The notes under the pieces: generated by a model
What the model was told of the DNA's origin: nothing
What the model saw: the letters and a program-made list of their open reading frames with translations, nothing else
Database searches by the model: none
Translations under genes and position numbers: made by a program
In this document: positions 25,437-33,434 of the stretch, piece after piece
How positions within the stretch are numbered: position 1 is the first letter of the stretch
Layout: each line of letters starts with the position of its first letter
DNA from: Rhizobium leguminosarum bv. trifolii WSM1325
GTDB taxonomy: Bacteria; Pseudomonadota; Alphaproteobacteria; Rhizobiales; Rhizobiaceae
Assembly: GCA_000023185.1 (NCBI GenBank)
Contig: CP001622.1
Span: 4,192,501-4,256,500, forward strand
Reading direction: 5' to 3'
DNA: 64,000 nt

Positions 25437-25494
25437 GGCCCTTTAGCGACTTTTTTAACGTGGCTGCAAGCCGGCCGGCCAAATCACCACGGAG
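25437..25494 (-). ncRNA. SAM-II riboswitch (metA type)
   Basis: The minus strand carries the SAM-II hallmarks in order: CGTGGTGATTTGG, the loop, GCTTGCAGCCACG closing stem P1 (CGTGG/CCACG), and AAGTCGCTAAAGGG forming the pseudoknot side. SAM-II aptamers are known upstream of metA in alphaproteobacteria and switch expression off when S-adenosylmethionine is abundant. A terminator hairpin follows before metA. A plausible promoter (TTGATT ... TAATTA) lies just upstream at about 25529-25498. Confidence 0.93.
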
Positions 25495-25653
25495 GCCTTA
25501 ATTAGACCCAGTCGGATTGCGAATCAACTGGCGAATACATGCAGGAGAGACTCATGCAAGCATCATCACACTTTAATGACTGATAGAATCTGTTGATAGA
25601 CCGGTAACGCCACCATGTTATTTATAAGGGTATGGGCGATTTGGAAAAGCGTA

Positions 25654-27504
25654 ATGGCAGATAAAATCGAGGGGAGGCCGGGCATCCGGAGGCAGGATAG
25701 GGTAGGGTATGATTTAAGCCTGACATATCGCCTCGGCGTCATGTTCTCAGCATTCTGGAATTCGGAAGTGCGTGGCAAGGTGCTGTTTCTGGCGACCGTG
25801 CTGATCCTCGTTATCCTGGCGACGTCCTACGGCCAGGTCATTTTGAACGAGTGGAATGCGCCCTTCTACGACTCGCTGGAGCGCCGCGACCTCGGCGAAT
25901 TCTTCCACCAACTCGAAATCTTCGCGATGATCGCCGGCACGCTGCTGCTGCTCAACGTGCTGCAGGCCTGGCTGAATCAGATGACGGCGCTCTATATGCG
26001 CGAAGGCTTGTCGCGCGATCTGGTTGACCAGTGGCTGAAGCGCAAGCGGGCGCTGCGGCTTGCCTCCAGCGGCCTGATCGGCGTCAATCCGGACCAGCGC
26101 CTGCACGAGGATTCCCGCAACCTCGCCGAAAGCACGACGGGATTGGTTCTCGGCCTGCTGCAGTCGACCATTCTTCTGGTGAGCTTCATCGGCGTGCTCT
26201 GGGAACTTTCCAGCGGCTTCATCTTCCGCATCAGCGGCCATAGCTTCTCCATTCCAGGCTACATGGTCTGGGCGGCGATTTTCTATGCCGCTTCCGCCTC
26301 GGTGCTGAGCCAGGTCGTCGGTCGCAAGCTGGTGAAGCTCAATGCCGACCGTTTTTCGAAAGAGGCCGAGCTTCGCTTCACGCTGATGCATGCCAATGAG
26401 AACATGCCGGCAATTACTGTTGCCCGCGGCGAGGAGAACGAACGCCGGCGCATCAACACCGACATCAGCTCGGTCCTGACAGTCGTCAAGCGGCTTGCCA
26501 TGGCCAATACCAATCTCACCTGGGTTTCGGCCGGCTATGGCTGGCTGGTGATCGTCATCCCGATCATCGTTGCCGCCCCCGCCTATTTCTCCGGCGGCCT
26601 CACCCTCGGCCAGCTGATGATGTCGGTCGGCGCCTTCAACCAGGTCAACACGGCGCTGCGCTGGTATGTCTCCAATTTCGGCCCGATCGCCGAATGGCGC
26701 GCCACGCTGATGCGCGTCACCGATTTCCGCCAGGCGCTGGTCGAGATGGAAGAGGACTTCGACCTCAAGGACAGCATCGCCTATGAAAACGCCGCGCCCG
26801 GCACGCTGACGCTGAAGGACGTGGTGATCGTCGCCAAGATCGGTGAAGACATCGAGGAATGCGGCGGTTTCCGTCTGCGTGAAACCGATGTCGTGATCAA
26901 GGCCGGCGAAAAAATCATGATCAACGGCGATCACAGCGTCAATCGCAAGCTGCTCTTCCAGGCGATGGCCGGCCTCTGGCCGTGCGGCAGCGGCACGATA
27001 GGCCTGCCGCCGATCGACGACATGCTCTTCGTTCCCCAGTTGGCCTATGTCCCCGGCGGCTCACTGCGCGAGGCGCTGGCCTTTCCCGAACGTCCCGAAG
27101 CCTACGAGAAAGCCGACGTCGAGGCGGCCCTCGACAAGGTTGGTCTGCATTCGCTGATCGCAAGGCTCGAAACCCGCGCCCGCTGGGACAAGCTGCTCGA
27201 CAGCGACCAGCAGAAAGCGATCGGATTTGCCCGGCTGCTTCTCGTGCGCCCGCGCTGGATCATCTTCGACGAAGTGCTGGAAGGCATGGAGCCGGAATTG
27301 CAGGAAACAATGGCCAAACTGCTCACCTCGATGCCCGAAAGCGGCATGATCTATATCGGCCGCTCCGAGGCCTATCTCGAGGCGCTGAAGCCGCGCGTGC
27401 TGCATCTGCAGGCGCTGCCGTCAGCATCCGAGGAGCCACCTGCCGTCCAGACCGGCGCCAGCGCCAGTGCGGGCGCTGCCGCCGTGCCCGCGCCGGCGCT
27501 TTAA
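25654..27504 (+). CDS. ABC half-transporter (YddA type) with degenerate ATPase domain
   Basis: This 616-residue protein has an N-terminal ABC_membrane_2-type membrane domain (about residues 30-360, with the R-F-S-K-E-A-E-L-R-F-T-L helix of the family) and a C-terminal nucleotide-binding domain (about 385-590). The ATPase motifs are eroded: the Walker A position reads G-D-H-S-V-N-R-K with no Gly-Lys-Ser, the signature is D-S-D-Q-Q instead of S-G-G-Q, and the switch His is lost in Y-I-G-R-S. Walker B still reads I-I-F-D-E. It may be a non-hydrolysing partner or an ion-driven transporter. The ATG at 25654 follows GGAAAA; an ATG 39 nt upstream lacks a ribosome site. Monocistronic. Confidence 0.88.
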   Translation: MADKIEGRPGIRRQDRVGYDLSLTYRLGVMFSAFWNSEVRGKVLFLATVLILVILATSYGQVILNEWNAPFYDSLERRDLGEFFHQLEIFAMIAGTLLLLNVLQAWLNQMTALYMREGLSRDLVDQWLKRKRALRLASSGLIGVNPDQRLHEDSRNLAESTTGLVLGLLQSTILLVSFIGVLWELSSGFIFRISGHSFSIPGYMVWAAIFYAASASVLSQVVGRKLVKLNADRFSKEAELRFTLMHANENMPAITVARGEENERRRINTDISSVLTVVKRLAMANTNLTWVSAGYGWLVIVIPIIVAAPAYFSGGLTLGQLMMSVGAFNQVNTALRWYVSNFGPIAEWRATLMRVTDFRQALVEMEEDFDLKDSIAYENAAPGTLTLKDVVIVAKIGEDIEECGGFRLRETDVVIKAGEKIMINGDHSVNRKLLFQAMAGLWPCGSGTIGLPPIDDMLFVPQLAYVPGGSLREALAFPERPEAYEKADVEAALDKVGLHSLIARLETRARWDKLLDSDQQKAIGFARLLLVRPRWIIFDEVLEGMEPELQETMAKLLTSMPESGMIYIGRSEAYLEALKPRVLHLQALPSASEEPPAVQTGASASAGAAAVPAPAL

Positions 27505-27552
27505 TGCATGCCGTCCAAAAGTGTGGAGCGGTTTTGGGATGACGGCATGCAT
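27504..27552. repeat. RIME-type repeat, copy 3 (short)
   Basis: A nearly perfect 12-bp stem (ATGCATGCCGTC / GACGGCATGCAT) encloses the family core AAAAGTGTGGAGCGGTTTT. It starts at the last base of the ABC gene and lies between convergent genes. Confidence 0.88.
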
Positions 27553-27575
27553 AAGACGAGGATTTGAGCCGCTGG

Positions 27576-28205
27576 TCACATCGGCGGTATGACGCCGTTG
27601 AGGCCGACGGCGATCTGGCTGGCCGAGATGCTGCCGTCCGCCGCCTTCTCGCCAGTGACGACGACGCCGGCACCGGCCTTCAGATCATCCTTGGTCGCAG
27701 GCGCCAACGTCACGATCGGCGTGCCATCGGCAATCGTGATGGTCTTTTCCTTGCCCTGATAGGTCAGCGTGATCGTGTGGCCGTCGACGGATTTGACGGC
27801 GTTGCTGACAGTCGCGTTGGTCATCTGGCTGTTCGGCTGCGCATCCCAGGGACGGTTGCCCTCACCGGTTCCCTTCATCGACGCCGGAAAGATCAGCACC
27901 TCGATCGCCCCGTCCGGGCCCGTGCCCTTCGGAAGCGAAGCGACGCCGACGAAATCGCCGGGTTTGATATCCTCGACGGAAGCTTTTTTGATGCCGCCGA
28001 CCTTCCAGCCGGCTTTCAGCGCGACCGTCGCATCGCTGCCCTCGCGCGTCTTGACGACGAGTGTATCGCCGCTGAGGCTTTCGATTGCGCCGCGAACACG
28101 AATGCGCTGGGCATCTTGCGCCTGTGCGGCTTGCGACAGGGCAAGCGCGACGAGGCTGCCGGCAGTAAGTGCTGTGAGAAAACGGGAATGAGGCTTGCGA
28201 GACAT
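27576..28205 (-). CDS. Exported DUF5666-like protein
   Basis: This 209-residue protein has a clear Sec signal peptide (residues 1-30, hydrophobic core T-A-G-S-L-V-A-L-A-L-S, cleavage after A-Q-A). The mature part contains two repeated beta-rich segments of about 60-70 residues (R-V-R-G-A-I-E-S-L-S-G-D-T-L and the later V-K-S-V-D-G-H-T-I-T-L), as in DUF5666/OB-like proteins. The function is unknown; a periplasmic ligand-binding or stability role is possible. AGGAA lies eight bases before the ATG. It is flanked by a RIME and the uup gene and appears monocistronic. Confidence 0.8.
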   Translation of the reverse strand: MSRKPHSRFLTALTAGSLVALALSQAAQAQDAQRIRVRGAIESLSGDTLVVKTREGSDATVALKAGWKVGGIKKASVEDIKPGDFVGVASLPKGTGPDGAIEVLIFPASMKGTGEGNRPWDAQPNSQMTNATVSNAVKSVDGHTITLTYQGKEKTITIADGTPIVTLAPATKDDLKAGAGVVVTGEKAADGSISASQIAVGLNGVIPPM

Positions 28206-28325
28206 ATGACTTTTCCTTGTCGCCATTGCGATCGGCAATATCCCCGGCTGCCGGACGGCACCTTATGCCGCAGGACGACACACTGACGAATCAAGGAAAA
28301 GTGAGCCTTCAGCCCCGAGAAAATC

Positions 28326-30143
28326 TCAGCCTTCCAGCTCTTCCCGCAGCATTTCGAGCTCCAGCCACTCCTCTTCCATGTCAGTCAGGCTGGCGCGCAG
28401 TTTCTCCATCTCGCCGGCAAGCCGGTTGAAGGCTGCGGGATCGCGCGTGAAAAGATTGGGATCTGCCATCACCTGTTCGCGCTTGGCGATTTCGGCTTCG
28501 GCCTTCGCCATTTCCTTTGGCAGATTTTCCAGTGCGAATTTCTGCTTGAAGGAGAGCTTGACCTTCGAGTTGCCTGAAGCTGTTGCTTGCTGCGTCTTCG
28601 GCTTCTCCGCCGCCTTCTCGGCCCTCTTACGCTCCTCGAGCGCGCCCTTGCGCTGTACAAGCATGTCCGAGTAGCCGCCGGCATATTCGATCCAGCGACC
28701 ATCAGGCGCATCCGGCACGGCCGGTGCGATCGTCGAGGTCACGGTGCGGTCGAGGAAATCGCGGTCGTGGCTGACGAGAATGACGGTGCCGGGAAAGCCG
28801 GCGACAATCTCCTGCAGGAGATCGAGCGTTTCGATATCGAGATCGTTGGTCGGCTCGTCGAGGATCAAGAGGTTCGTCGGGCGCGAAAGGATGCGCGCCA
28901 GCATCAGCCGGGCGCGTTCGCCGCCGGAGAGGTTTCTGATCGGCGTACGCGCTTGTTCCGGCTGGAACAGAAATTCCTTCATGTAGCCGGTGACATGGCG
29001 CTGCTCGCCGTTTACGAGCAGGTTTTCGCCGCGCCCATCCGTCAGATAGTTGGCAAGCGTATCCTCGGGGTCGAGATCCTCGCGTTTCTGGTCGAGCGTC
29101 GCGATCTCCAGATTGGTGCCGAGCTTGACGATGCCGCTATCGGGTGAAAGCTGCCCGGTCAGCATCTTCAGCAGCGTCGTCTTGCCGGCGCCGTTCGGTC
29201 CGACGAGACCAATGCAGTCGCCGCGATGCACGCGTATCGAAAACGGCGTGACGATAGCCCGCTCACCGAAGCTCTTGGTGATCTTGTCGGCCTCGATCAC
29301 CAGCTTGCCGGATTCCTGCGCGTCCGAAACCGTCGCCTGCACCGTGCCCTGCGGTCCCTTGTGGCCGCGATAGTTCGAGCGCATCGTCTGCAACTCGCCG
29401 AGACGGCGCATGTTACGCTTGCGCCGCGCCGTGACGCCGTAGCGCAGCCAGTGCTCCTCGCGCTCGATCGACTTGCCGAGCTTGTGCTGTTCCAGTTCCT
29501 CGGCCTCCAGCACCTGGTCGCGCCAGGCTTCGAAATGCGCAAAGCCTCTCTCGAGCCGGCGCGAGGTGCCGCGGTCGAGCCAGACGGTTGCCGTCGAGAC
29601 CTTTTCGAGGAAACGCCGGTCGTGCGAGATCAGCACCAAGGCGCTGCGCGTCTTTTGCAGCTCGCCTTCCAGCCATTCGATGGTCGGCAGGTCAAGATGG
29701 TTGGTCGGTTCGTCGAGCAGAAGAATGTCCGGTTCCGGTGCCATAACCCGGGCAAGGGCTGCGCGCCGTGATTCGCCACCGGACAGCATTTTGGGGTCTT
29801 CATCGCCGCTCAGCCCGAGATGCGACAGCAGATAGGTGACACGATAGGGGTCATCGCCTGGCCCGAGGCCGGCCTCGGCATAGGCCTGCACCGTGTTGAA
29901 GCCGGCAAAATCCGGCGCCTGTTCGAGATAACGCACCGTCGAGGACGGATGGCGGAAGAGCTCGCCGGACTGCGCCTCGACCAGGCCGGCGGCAATCTTC
30001 AGCAGCGTCGATTTCCCCGAGCCGTTACGCCCGACGAGACAGATTTTGTCACCGGGCTCGATCTGCAGGCCAGCACCGGCCAGAAGCGGTGCGCCGCCAA
30101 AGCTCAGGAAGATATCGTCGAGTTTCAGAATGGGAGGGGCCAA
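28326..30143 (-). CDS. uup: ABC-F family ATPase, Uup-like
   Basis: This 605-residue soluble protein has two complete ABC ATPase domains joined by a linker: the first Walker A is G-R-N-G-S-G-K-S-T at 38-46 with signature L-S-G-G-E-S, the second is G-P-N-G-A-G-K-T-T with L-S-G-G-E-R, and both carry D-E-P-T-N. The C-terminal 110 residues form a charged coiled coil (E-E-R-K-R-A-E-K ... M-E-E-E-W-L-E-L-E), which marks the Uup subgroup of ribosome-associated/DNA-structure-binding ABC-F proteins. There are no membrane segments. It follows thiN by only 3 nt, so the two are co-transcribed. Confidence 0.93.
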   Translation of the reverse strand: MAPPILKLDDIFLSFGGAPLLAGAGLQIEPGDKICLVGRNGSGKSTLLKIAAGLVEAQSGELFRHPSSTVRYLEQAPDFAGFNTVQAYAEAGLGPGDDPYRVTYLLSHLGLSGDEDPKMLSGGESRRAALARVMAPEPDILLLDEPTNHLDLPTIEWLEGELQKTRSALVLISHDRRFLEKVSTATVWLDRGTSRRLERGFAHFEAWRDQVLEAEELEQHKLGKSIEREEHWLRYGVTARRKRNMRRLGELQTMRSNYRGHKGPQGTVQATVSDAQESGKLVIEADKITKSFGERAIVTPFSIRVHRGDCIGLVGPNGAGKTTLLKMLTGQLSPDSGIVKLGTNLEIATLDQKREDLDPEDTLANYLTDGRGENLLVNGEQRHVTGYMKEFLFQPEQARTPIRNLSGGERARLMLARILSRPTNLLILDEPTNDLDIETLDLLQEIVAGFPGTVILVSHDRDFLDRTVTSTIAPAVPDAPDGRWIEYAGGYSDMLVQRKGALEERKRAEKAAEKPKTQQATASGNSKVKLSFKQKFALENLPKEMAKAEAEIAKREQVMADPNLFTRDPAAFNRLAGEMEKLRASLTDMEEEWLELEMLREELEG

Positions 30144-30146
30144 AAA

Positions 30147-30797
30147 TCAGACTCCGGAAAGATCATAGGGCCGGGCGAGCACGATTGCCCGGCCGCTGCG
30201 GAGCGAAAAGCGAACCTTGCCTTCCGCAACATTGGAAATGGTGCGCGACGAGCCGAAAGGCAGATGGAAATCCGTGAGCGGATAACGCGCATTTTCGAGG
30301 GAAAGCCCTCTCAGCTCGCTGAATCCGGGCACGGAAAACAGGCTGCCTTTGGGAAGGTCCAGTTCGATCGTACCGGCAACCAGCGGCACGGCCTCTTCCT
30401 TGCCCGAGGTCAGCAGCAGGTCGAAACCCTCTTCCGCCAGGCTGACGGCCGACAACAGGTGTTGAAGCGCGTGGTCGGAGCGTTCACCGCCGAGCGCACC
30501 GGCCAGGATGAGCCGCCGCGCGCCCCGCGCGATTGCTTCCGCCACGGCGATTTCGCCGTCCGTCGCCGCCTTCGCGGCCGGATAAGGCTGTTTCGGCACA
30601 TCGGGAAATGCACCCGCGAGATCATCAGGCGTCGAATCGAAATCGCCGACCCAGAGCTCCGGCGTAATACCGAGTGCTGCCGCATGCCGCATGCCGCCAT
30701 CGGCCGCAATAAAGCGGCTGTTTTCGATGGCATCGCGCAGGCGCTCCGTCAGGCTGAGTTCGCCGCCAAGGAGAATGGTGAAGGTGGATTGGCTCAT
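30147..30797 (-). CDS. thiN: Thiamine pyrophosphokinase
   Basis: This 216-residue enzyme transfers pyrophosphate from ATP to thiamine, making thiamine diphosphate. The family motifs are A-A-D-G-G-M-R-H, V-G-D-F-D-S-T-P-D-D and K-A-A-T-D-G-E-I-A-V-A-E, followed by G-A-L-G-G-E-R-S-D-H. The ATG at 30797 (two codons inside the longest frame) has AAGGG at good spacing. It lies directly upstream of uup and 63 bp after the start side of the MarR gene, all on the minus strand. Confidence 0.93.
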   Translation of the reverse strand: MSQSTFTILLGGELSLTERLRDAIENSRFIAADGGMRHAAALGITPELWVGDFDSTPDDLAGAFPDVPKQPYPAAKAATDGEIAVAEAIARGARRLILAGALGGERSDHALQHLLSAVSLAEEGFDLLLTSGKEEAVPLVAGTIELDLPKGSLFSVPGFSELRGLSLENARYPLTDFHLPFGSSRTISNVAEGKVRFSLRSGRAIVLARPYDLSGV

Positions 30798-30860
30798 GGG
30801 CATTGCCCTTAGCGCAAACGAGGGGTCGAGGGGAAGGGCCGGCGAACGCCGGCGTCTGCC

Positions 30861-31388
30861 TCAGCCCGGCATATCCTTGTCGCGCGACAGGAAAACCGCC
30901 TCGTAGCCGCCGATGAAGCGCTCGAAAAGCGCTGCGAAGCGCTCGACATCCTCCTGTCGCCAGTCGGAAACGATCTCGGAAATGATCGCAAGCTTCTGCG
31001 CGACGATCTCGGCAAGCAGGTCCTGGCCAACCTCGGTCATGACGACGACGATCCGCCGCGCATCGGCCTGCGAGGCCTCGCGGCGCAGCACGTTGCGCCC
31101 GACCATGTCGGCCACCACCCGGCTTGCCCGTGACGGATCGATGCGCAGCATCTCCGCGATCATGCCGACCGTGACCTCGCCGGCAGGCTGCGCCCTGCGC
31201 ACGGCATCGAGCACGTCGAGATGCGAAAGCTCGAGGCCCGGTGCAGCACTCTGGATCGCCAGGCGGCCGATCAGCCGCCGCCCGGTCATCAGCCGCATGC
31301 GCGCCATGCTCCGGCCGATACGCGGCACGTTTTCACGATCCGGCTCGGCCGGCTCCACAGAAGGGGTCTTGGTCAGAACGTCGCTCAT
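30861..31388 (-). CDS. MarR-family transcriptional regulator
   Basis: This 175-residue protein has the MarR winged helix (about residues 70-125; M-I-A-E-M-L-R-I-D-P-S-R-A-S-R-V-V) with the wing A-S-Q-A-D-A-R-R-I-V-V. It is divergent from an MFS drug/H+ antiporter gene with a 107-bp shared region that contains a promoter-embedded palindrome, so it probably represses that exporter and responds to its substrate. The frame extends upstream at a TTG, but the ATG at 31388 fits. The effector is unknown. Confidence 0.9.
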   Translation of the reverse strand: MSDVLTKTPSVEPAEPDRENVPRIGRSMARMRLMTGRRLIGRLAIQSAAPGLELSHLDVLDAVRRAQPAGEVTVGMIAEMLRIDPSRASRVVADMVGRNVLRREASQADARRIVVVMTEVGQDLLAEIVAQKLAIISEIVSDWRQEDVERFAALFERFIGGYEAVFLSRDKDMPG

Positions 31389-31447
31389 CACAGGACCATA
31401 ACAGAGCCGATTCAAAAATTGAATATGCCGATGTCATTAATGTGCCA

Positions 31448-31476
31448 TTGACAACTATATGCTATTAGCACATAAA
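31448..31476 (+). promoter_or_regulatory. Sigma-70 promoter with MarR-type operator in the spacer
   Basis: TTGACA (31448-31453), a 17-bp spacer and CATAAA (31471-31476) form a near-consensus promoter about 20 bp before the MFS start. The spacer ends in the perfect 11-bp palindrome TGCTATTAGCA (31460-31470), placed to block RNA polymerase when the divergent MarR protein binds. Confidence 0.7.
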
Positions 31477-31495
31477 AGCACATCAACCCGGAACG

Positions 31496-33043
31496 ATGCC
31501 TCCCATGGACATGCAACTCGCGCCTGCGCCGCTCGTGACGGATCCTCGTCGTCGGCTTATCCTCTTCTTCTTCCTGATGACCGCCATGTTCATGGCGACG
31601 CTTGATAATCAGATCGTCTCCACGGCGCTGCCGACGATCGTCGGCGAATTCGGCCATCTCGAGCGCTTCGGCTGGATCGGCTCGGCCTATCTCCTGTCGC
31701 TGAGCGCCGTCATGCCGGTCTACGGCAAGCTCGGCGACCTGTTCGGCCGAAAATACGTGATGATGACGGCGATCATGATCTTCACCGTCGGATCGACAGT
31801 CTGCGGCCTTGCGGTCTCGATGAATACGCTGATCGCCGCCCGCGTGCTGCAGGGTCTTGGCGGCGGCGGCATCATGGTGTCGATCTTCGCCGTCAACGCC
31901 GACCTGTTCGAGCCGCGCGAGCGGGCGCGCTACCAAAGCTATTCCAGCCTTGTGCTGATGGCATCGGGCGCGATCGGCCCGGTGCTCGGCGGTACGATGA
32001 GCGATCTCTTCGGCTGGCGCTCGATCTTCCTCGTCAACGTGCCGATCGGCTTCATCGTGCTCACCGGCCTTGCCTTCATGCTGCCGTACCGCAAACCGCA
32101 TCGTCGCCCCAAGATCGATTATGCCGGTGCGCTCCTGCTTGCCATGACGACGACAAGCATCGTGCTTGCCACCGACAGCAGCGAATTGTTCGGCGCATTG
32201 ATCTCGCCGGAGAGTATCGGCATCGTCGCCTTCGGCGTCGTCTGCGCCGTCACCTGGGTGTTCGTCGAGCGCCGCGCGCCGGAACCGATCGTTCCCCTGC
32301 AGCTGTTTCGCAATTCGACCTTCAGCCTGCTCCTGGTGATCTCGATCATGGGCGGCGCCATCGCCATCGGCATGGTCAATTATCTCGCCCTCTTTCTGCA
32401 GACAACGACCGGCCTTTCGCCGTCTGCCGCCGGCCTGCTCTTCATCCTTCTGACCGGCGGCCTCGTCTGCGGGTCGCTTTCCGCAGGCCGCATCATCTCG
32501 AAGACGGGGCGCTACAAGCCCTTCGCCATCGCCAGCCTCACCTGCAGCGCCATCGCCTTTGCGCTGATGTCGCAGATCCACGCCGGAACGCCGATCGCCT
32601 TCATCGGCGCGGTCATGATGCTGCACGGCATCGGCATCGGCCTTGCCCAGCAGGTTCCCGTCATCGGCGTACAGAATGCAGCACCCGCCCGCGACGTCGG
32701 CGCCGCCACCGGCTCGGTGACGCTGTCGCGCATGGGCGGCGCCTCGATCGCCATTTCCATCTATGGCGCCATCATCGCCTCTGAGCTCGGCAAGGTCGGC
32801 GTCTCCATTCCTGGCGTCGCCGATATCAAGCAGCTGACGCCGAAAATGATGGCCGCCCTTCCCGAAGCGAGCCGCCAAGCGGTCGCCGATACCTATGCCG
32901 CCGCATTCTCGCCGCTCTTCATGACCTCCTGCGCCATTGCGCTGATCGGCCTTGCCGCCGCCATCATGCTGAAACCCGTGCAACTGCCCCGTGCCGGCGA
33001 GACGATAAAGCCGCAACCGGCGACGGCGGAAGCTGCCGAATAG
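31496..33043 (+). CDS. MFS multidrug efflux transporter, DHA2 (14-TMS) family
   Basis: This 515-residue integral membrane protein has about 14 hydrophobic segments. The DHA2 signatures are D-N-Q-I-V-S-T-A-L-P in TM1, G-K-L-G-D-L-F-G-R-K (motif A) after TM2 and G-A-I-G-P-V-L-G-G (motif C) in TM5. It should export drugs or other amphipathic compounds with proton antiport in the inner membrane. It is divergent from a MarR regulator. Two further in-frame ATGs occur at codons 4 and 6, and the ribosome-site spacing does not decide between them. Confidence 0.92.
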   Translation: MPPMDMQLAPAPLVTDPRRRLILFFFLMTAMFMATLDNQIVSTALPTIVGEFGHLERFGWIGSAYLLSLSAVMPVYGKLGDLFGRKYVMMTAIMIFTVGSTVCGLAVSMNTLIAARVLQGLGGGGIMVSIFAVNADLFEPRERARYQSYSSLVLMASGAIGPVLGGTMSDLFGWRSIFLVNVPIGFIVLTGLAFMLPYRKPHRRPKIDYAGALLLAMTTTSIVLATDSSELFGALISPESIGIVAFGVVCAVTWVFVERRAPEPIVPLQLFRNSTFSLLLVISIMGGAIAIGMVNYLALFLQTTTGLSPSAAGLLFILLTGGLVCGSLSAGRIISKTGRYKPFAIASLTCSAIAFALMSQIHAGTPIAFIGAVMMLHGIGIGLAQQVPVIGVQNAAPARDVGAATGSVTLSRMGGASIAISIYGAIIASELGKVGVSIPGVADIKQLTPKMMAALPEASRQAVADTYAAAFSPLFMTSCAIALIGLAAAIMLKPVQLPRAGETIKPQPATAEAAE

Positions 33044-33434
33044 TGGAATCGTCACGCGAGAGAATGCTTTATCAGGAGGCGTTCTCTCTCGACGTGCATA
33101 CATCAAAGGTTGCGATTTTCTCGCAAGACTGTCGCTATCGAGCCGGTTGCTTCAATCGGGCCGTTCTTTTTCCGCACCGCCGACGAATCTCGGCTTTGTG
33201 ACGGAACTTTCGCCATAATTTCATCCGAGCGAAGGGAAGCCTTAATGCCTGAGGCTTGCTAAAATGCAACGGCGCCACATTTAAACAGAGTCTCGCTATG
33301 CAACCGATGCGTAAATCAGCTACAGCAACGACTTGTATTGGCCGATTGTGCAGCGCGAGATCAGGGGTGCGCACCTGTTGAATTCCCCTTGCCACGGTCG
33401 GTCCGAATCTGCGGCAAACCGGCAAAACAGCGAC
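33044..33434. other. 391-bp intergenic region between MFS and M48 genes
   Basis: It holds one hairpin at 33057-33091 (CGAGAGA / TCTCTCG arms) just after the MFS stop, without a T-run, which may be a weak terminator or an mRNA-end structure. The rest, probably including the promoter and leader of the protease gene, shows no recognisable site or gene. The longest frame of the protease runs back to 33333 without a convincing ribosome site. Confidence 0.5.

Noticed and set aside
31412..33106. 564-codon minus-strand frame opposite the MFS transporter
   Set aside because: The real plus-strand gene has 14 hydrophobic segments and MFS motifs; the antisense frame is hydrophilic filler.
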